A stretch of 64,000 bases of DNA from Acidobacteriota bacterium (GTDB lineage Bacteria; Acidobacteriota; Terriglobia; Terriglobales; Acidobacteriaceae). The stretch's first letter is position 1; the number at the start of each line of letters is the position of its first letter. The notes beneath the pieces are model-generated. The model did not search any database. It had not been told where the DNA came from and saw only the letters and a list, made by a program, of their open reading frames with translations. The translations under genes were made by a program, and so were the position numbers. This document shows, piece by piece, positions 61,650 to 64,000 of the stretch. The stretch covers positions 38,291 through 102,290 of the forward strand of contig JAJXZL010000046.1 of NCBI GenBank assembly GCA_021780075.1. Reading direction: 5' to 3'.

Positions 61650-63821
61650 ATGAGCGATCACCGTGGAATGCCTGTAACGTTCTCCCGCCGGTCATTTCTT
61701 GCGGCTTCTGCGGGGCTTATTTGCGGTCAATTGAGTTGGGCGGAGAGTCGGTTCAACGAGTCGTTGTGCTGGCGCCTGAACGACTCCGCGGAAACAGCAA
61801 GGGAGCAGAGCAGTGGCGCGGAATACCCAATCGCGTCTCGCAATGGCCGTTCCCGATGGGTAGGTTCTCTACACGAACGTGCGCTGCGGCTAGACGGGTA
61901 CTCCGTTTGGATTACCGCTACTGAGCGCCCGATTCCACTTCACGCATCTTCGATGACTATTTCGGCCTGGATCGCGCTTGAAGCGTATCCAGTGAATGAA
62001 GCGGCAATAATCCATGTGAAAAGCGAGTCTGGAGAGGAATTCAATTTGGCTCTTGACTCCCTGGGTTTTCTTCTGGCGCGTCGTCGCGGCAAAGACAGCT
62101 CAACCGAAAGCAAGGCCACTGGACCGCTTGCCCGTGGCGAATGGCACCACCTGTCCGCAGTGTTCTCTGAGTCTGCTACTAAAATTTATGTGAATGGGCA
62201 GATCGCTTCAGAACAGCAATGTAACTTCAGAGATTCGGTTCCGATTGAGGGTGTCGGCGTCACAATCGGAAAGACGCCAGATTGTCCTTTGATTGCCGAT
62301 GTCTTCGCGTCTGGTGTTATCAACGGACTCGTTCGAGATGTTCAAATCTTCAATTCAGAACTCAGCGTTCGCGACCTCAGACAATTGGTAGCCCGCTATG
62401 CACTCGACGAAGCACCAGATCTGCAAATCAATGGACCGTGGTGCGAAGATGACCCTCAACGCCCCACCTATTACGCATTGCCACCCAGGGCGTGGACGAA
62501 TGAACCGCATGGTCTGATTCATTGGGGCGGTCAATACCACATTTTCTATCAAAAGAATGCGAATGGTCCGTATTGGGGAAATATCAACTGGGGCCACATG
62601 ACTAGCCCTGATCTGTATCACTGGACCGAACAGCCTGTGGCTTTGAGTCCCGAGCCAGGGCCTGATTGCAAGGGATGTTGGTCAGGATCAGTCATTGAAT
62701 ACAACGGAAAGCTCGCCATCCTTTACACTGGCGGACGTGGAGACCATGCGAGCATTTGCCTTGCGACCAGCGCTGATGGTGTTCATTTCAGCAAGTATGC
62801 CGGCAACCCTGTTATTGCTGCTCCCCCTGATCAGCCCGGCATTGAAGAGTTCCGCGACCCTCATGTGTGGAGAGAAGGCGGTGTGTACTACCTCTTGATC
62901 GGATCTGGAATTAAAAACGTAGGCGGAACGGCGCTACTCTACAAGTCGAGCGACCTCATTCATTGGAAGTATTGCAAGCCATTGCTCATCGGAGATCACG
63001 AGAATTCCGGGGTCTTCTGGGAAATGCCAGTATTTGTTCAGATCGGCAAAGAACATGTGCTCATCGTTTGCGAAGTTCCTGGGCGAGCGTCGTATTGGAT
63101 CGGTTCCTGGAAAGACGAAAGCTTCGTTCCGCACGAAACGTATCCCCGCAGGCTCGAACTCTTCAATCACTTGCTCAGCCCTACCCCATGTGTTCTTCAG
63201 GATGGTCGCGTGATCACGATGGGCATCATTCCTGATCAACGGAGTGCCAAGGAATGCTGGCGAGCAGGTTGGGCGCATTTGTATTCGATACCAAGAGCAC
63301 TTTCCATCGATGATTCTGGCCAACTGAGGCAGATTCCATTCGAAGGCATCCGCAATTTGTCTCAGTCAATTGCGTCCGTGCCCTATGCCGAGTTGAAACC
63401 TGCTTTAATGGAGGCTGTTCCCGGCGTGTCAGGACGTTCGATGCACGCTGAGATGACATTTCGGAAAGGATCTTCGCGTGCCATCGCATTGCGGTTACGC
63501 TCTTCACCGGATGCGCGAGAGTATACAGAGCTTCGTTATCAATGGGAATTCGGAAGACTGACTCTTGACCGCACGCATTCGAGTCTAGACTCATCCGTTA
63601 CGAGAGATGCACAGGAAGTCATTCATTTCCCCGAAGTACCGGACGAGCTGAATCTCGAGATCTTTCTCGACAATTCTGTGCTTGAGGTTTTCGTGGATCA
63701 CAGAAGCGCATTCGCCACGCGGATTTATCCTACTCTCGATTCCAGCGTCGGCATTCTCTGGGGCTCAGAGGGTGGCGCCGCTTCCGTTCGTTCCATGAGT
63801 GCATCGAGCATCCACTGCTGA
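61650..63821 (+). CDS. GH32-like enzyme with LamG-type N-terminal domain and Glu at the nucleophile position
   Basis: 723 residues. Tat signal SRRSFLAASAGLICGQLSWA (in part). A LamG/concanavalin-like domain (about 60-240, with TISAWIALEAYPVNEAAI in part, GEWHHLSAVFSESATKIYVN in part) precedes a GH32 propeller from about 265. The first catalytic motif is altered: WTNEPHG in place of WMNDPNG, so the nucleophile Asp is Glu285. FRDP (401-404) and an acid/base Glu458 (FWEMPV in place of ECPD) are kept. A C-terminal sandwich with VLEVFVDHRSAFATRIYP (in part) follows. It may act on a different linkage or fructan type, or be a sugar-binding non-hydrolase. Start four bases after the porter stop. Confidence 0.88.
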   Translation: MSDHRGMPVTFSRRSFLAASAGLICGQLSWAESRFNESLCWRLNDSAETAREQSSGAEYPIASRNGRSRWVGSLHERALRLDGYSVWITATERPIPLHASSMTISAWIALEAYPVNEAAIIHVKSESGEEFNLALDSLGFLLARRRGKDSSTESKATGPLARGEWHHLSAVFSESATKIYVNGQIASEQQCNFRDSVPIEGVGVTIGKTPDCPLIADVFASGVINGLVRDVQIFNSELSVRDLRQLVARYALDEAPDLQINGPWCEDDPQRPTYYALPPRAWTNEPHGLIHWGGQYHIFYQKNANGPYWGNINWGHMTSPDLYHWTEQPVALSPEPGPDCKGCWSGSVIEYNGKLAILYTGGRGDHASICLATSADGVHFSKYAGNPVIAAPPDQPGIEEFRDPHVWREGGVYYLLIGSGIKNVGGTALLYKSSDLIHWKYCKPLLIGDHENSGVFWEMPVFVQIGKEHVLIVCEVPGRASYWIGSWKDESFVPHETYPRRLELFNHLLSPTPCVLQDGRVITMGIIPDQRSAKECWRAGWAHLYSIPRALSIDDSGQLRQIPFEGIRNLSQSIASVPYAELKPALMEAVPGVSGRSMHAEMTFRKGSSRAIALRLRSSPDAREYTELRYQWEFGRLTLDRTHSSLDSSVTRDAQEVIHFPEVPDELNLEIFLDNSVLEVFVDHRSAFATRIYPTLDSSVGILWGSEGGAASVRSMSASSIHC

Positions 63822-64000
63822 ATTGGGAGAGTGAACCTGAAGTCAGGGATTACTGCATTGGCGGGGACCTCAAGACCTCGGTTATCACCTTAAATCCGGC
63901 CATACATTATCAGTTCAAAACCGGCCAACGGGATTGGCCGAAGACGTGATTGTTTTACCTTGCGGCGGCGAGCATTTGCAAGGCGTGGATTGAACCGACG
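63822..64000. other. Tail of the window with one hairpin
   Basis: CGGCCAA-CGGGA-TTGGCCG at 63922-63940, seven perfect pairs; read leftwards it is followed by a run of four T. No gene starts here, and I see no copy of the tRNA-Lys 3' end, so the right border of the island is not in the window. Confidence 0.5.

Noticed and set aside
63822..64000. Right attachment site of the island
   Set aside because: No copy of the tRNA-Lys 3' end was found in this tail; the border must be beyond the window or lost.

Overview
The window reads as a chromosomal segment of an Acidobacteriota genome, most likely class Terriglobia (Acidobacteriaceae). The grounds are family content rather than a marker gene: an ADOP-type (acidobacterial duplicated orphan) ABC permease, a GWxTD-domain protein, an Oar-like TonB receptor with an N-terminal carboxypeptidase-regulatory domain, Tat-exported sugar enzymes, a DUF885 peptidase and many two-domain Usp proteins. 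Most of the window is G/C-rich. The methyltransferase at 16.3-17.4 kb and everything right of the tRNA at 50.4 kb look visibly richer in A/T.

Layout. 0-1.7 kb (minus): a secreted peptide made of five identical-type 14-residue repeats, followed by two tandem seven-helix membrane proteins, the second cut by the window edge. 2.3-3.5 kb: a PilZ protein overlapping a LuxR-type regulator whose receiver domain has lost its phosphorylation site. 3.5-6.2 kb: MarR regulator, YceI protein and a divergent MFS transporter around a MarR-like palindrome. 6.4-11.6 kb: PEBP-like lipoprotein, flavin reductase, PhoU, Dps, a phosphate acyltransferase and an O-methyltransferase. 12-20 kb: xylulokinase, GH20 hexosaminidase, a probably acquired methyltransferase and a GH3 glucosidase. 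20.1-24 kb: a stress-signalling block (Usp, cNMP-binding protein, Crp/Fnr regulator, Usp). 24.1-33.5 kb: Tat-exported aminotransferase, ADOP permease, and a four-gene sugar operon (SSS symporter, 72-residue membrane protein, fucose-isomerase-like enzyme, M24-fold protein without metal ligands). 33.5-40.4 kb (minus): proC, acyltransferase, then phosphoketolase, acetate kinase and heme A synthase. 41-46.3 kb (minus): HlyD-type adaptor, ABC ATPase, degenerate AAA+ regulator and DUF885 peptidase. 46.7-50.2 kb: GWxTD protein and a barrel-like protein. 50.4 kb to the right end: tRNA-Lys, a decayed integrase, and a fructan/sucrose cluster (fructokinase, TPR protein, GntR/LacI regulator, TonB receptor, two GH32 enzymes, sugar porter), which I read as a genomic island.

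How it works together. Xylulokinase, phosphoketolase, acetate kinase and perhaps the phosphate acyltransferase could turn pentoses into acetyl-phosphate, acetate and ATP. A shared palindrome GTGA-N6-TCAC lies upstream of both Usp genes, the cNMP-binding gene and the phosphoketolase operon, and the nearby Crp/Fnr regulator carries the CRP-type recognition residues that read GTGA. This links stress proteins and fermentative energy supply into one predicted regulon. In the island, the TonB receptor, exported GH32 enzymes, sugar porter and fructokinase make a complete uptake-to-phosphorylation route under a divergently transcribed GntR/LacI repressor.

The most novel signals are the multi-repeat secreted peptide with its seven-helix partners, the Crp-type regulon, a pair of related intergenic elements at about 16.0 and 40.6 kb, and several enzymes or regulators that have lost key residues (receiver Asp, AAA+ catalytic Glu, M24 metal ligands, GH32 nucleophile changed to Glu).
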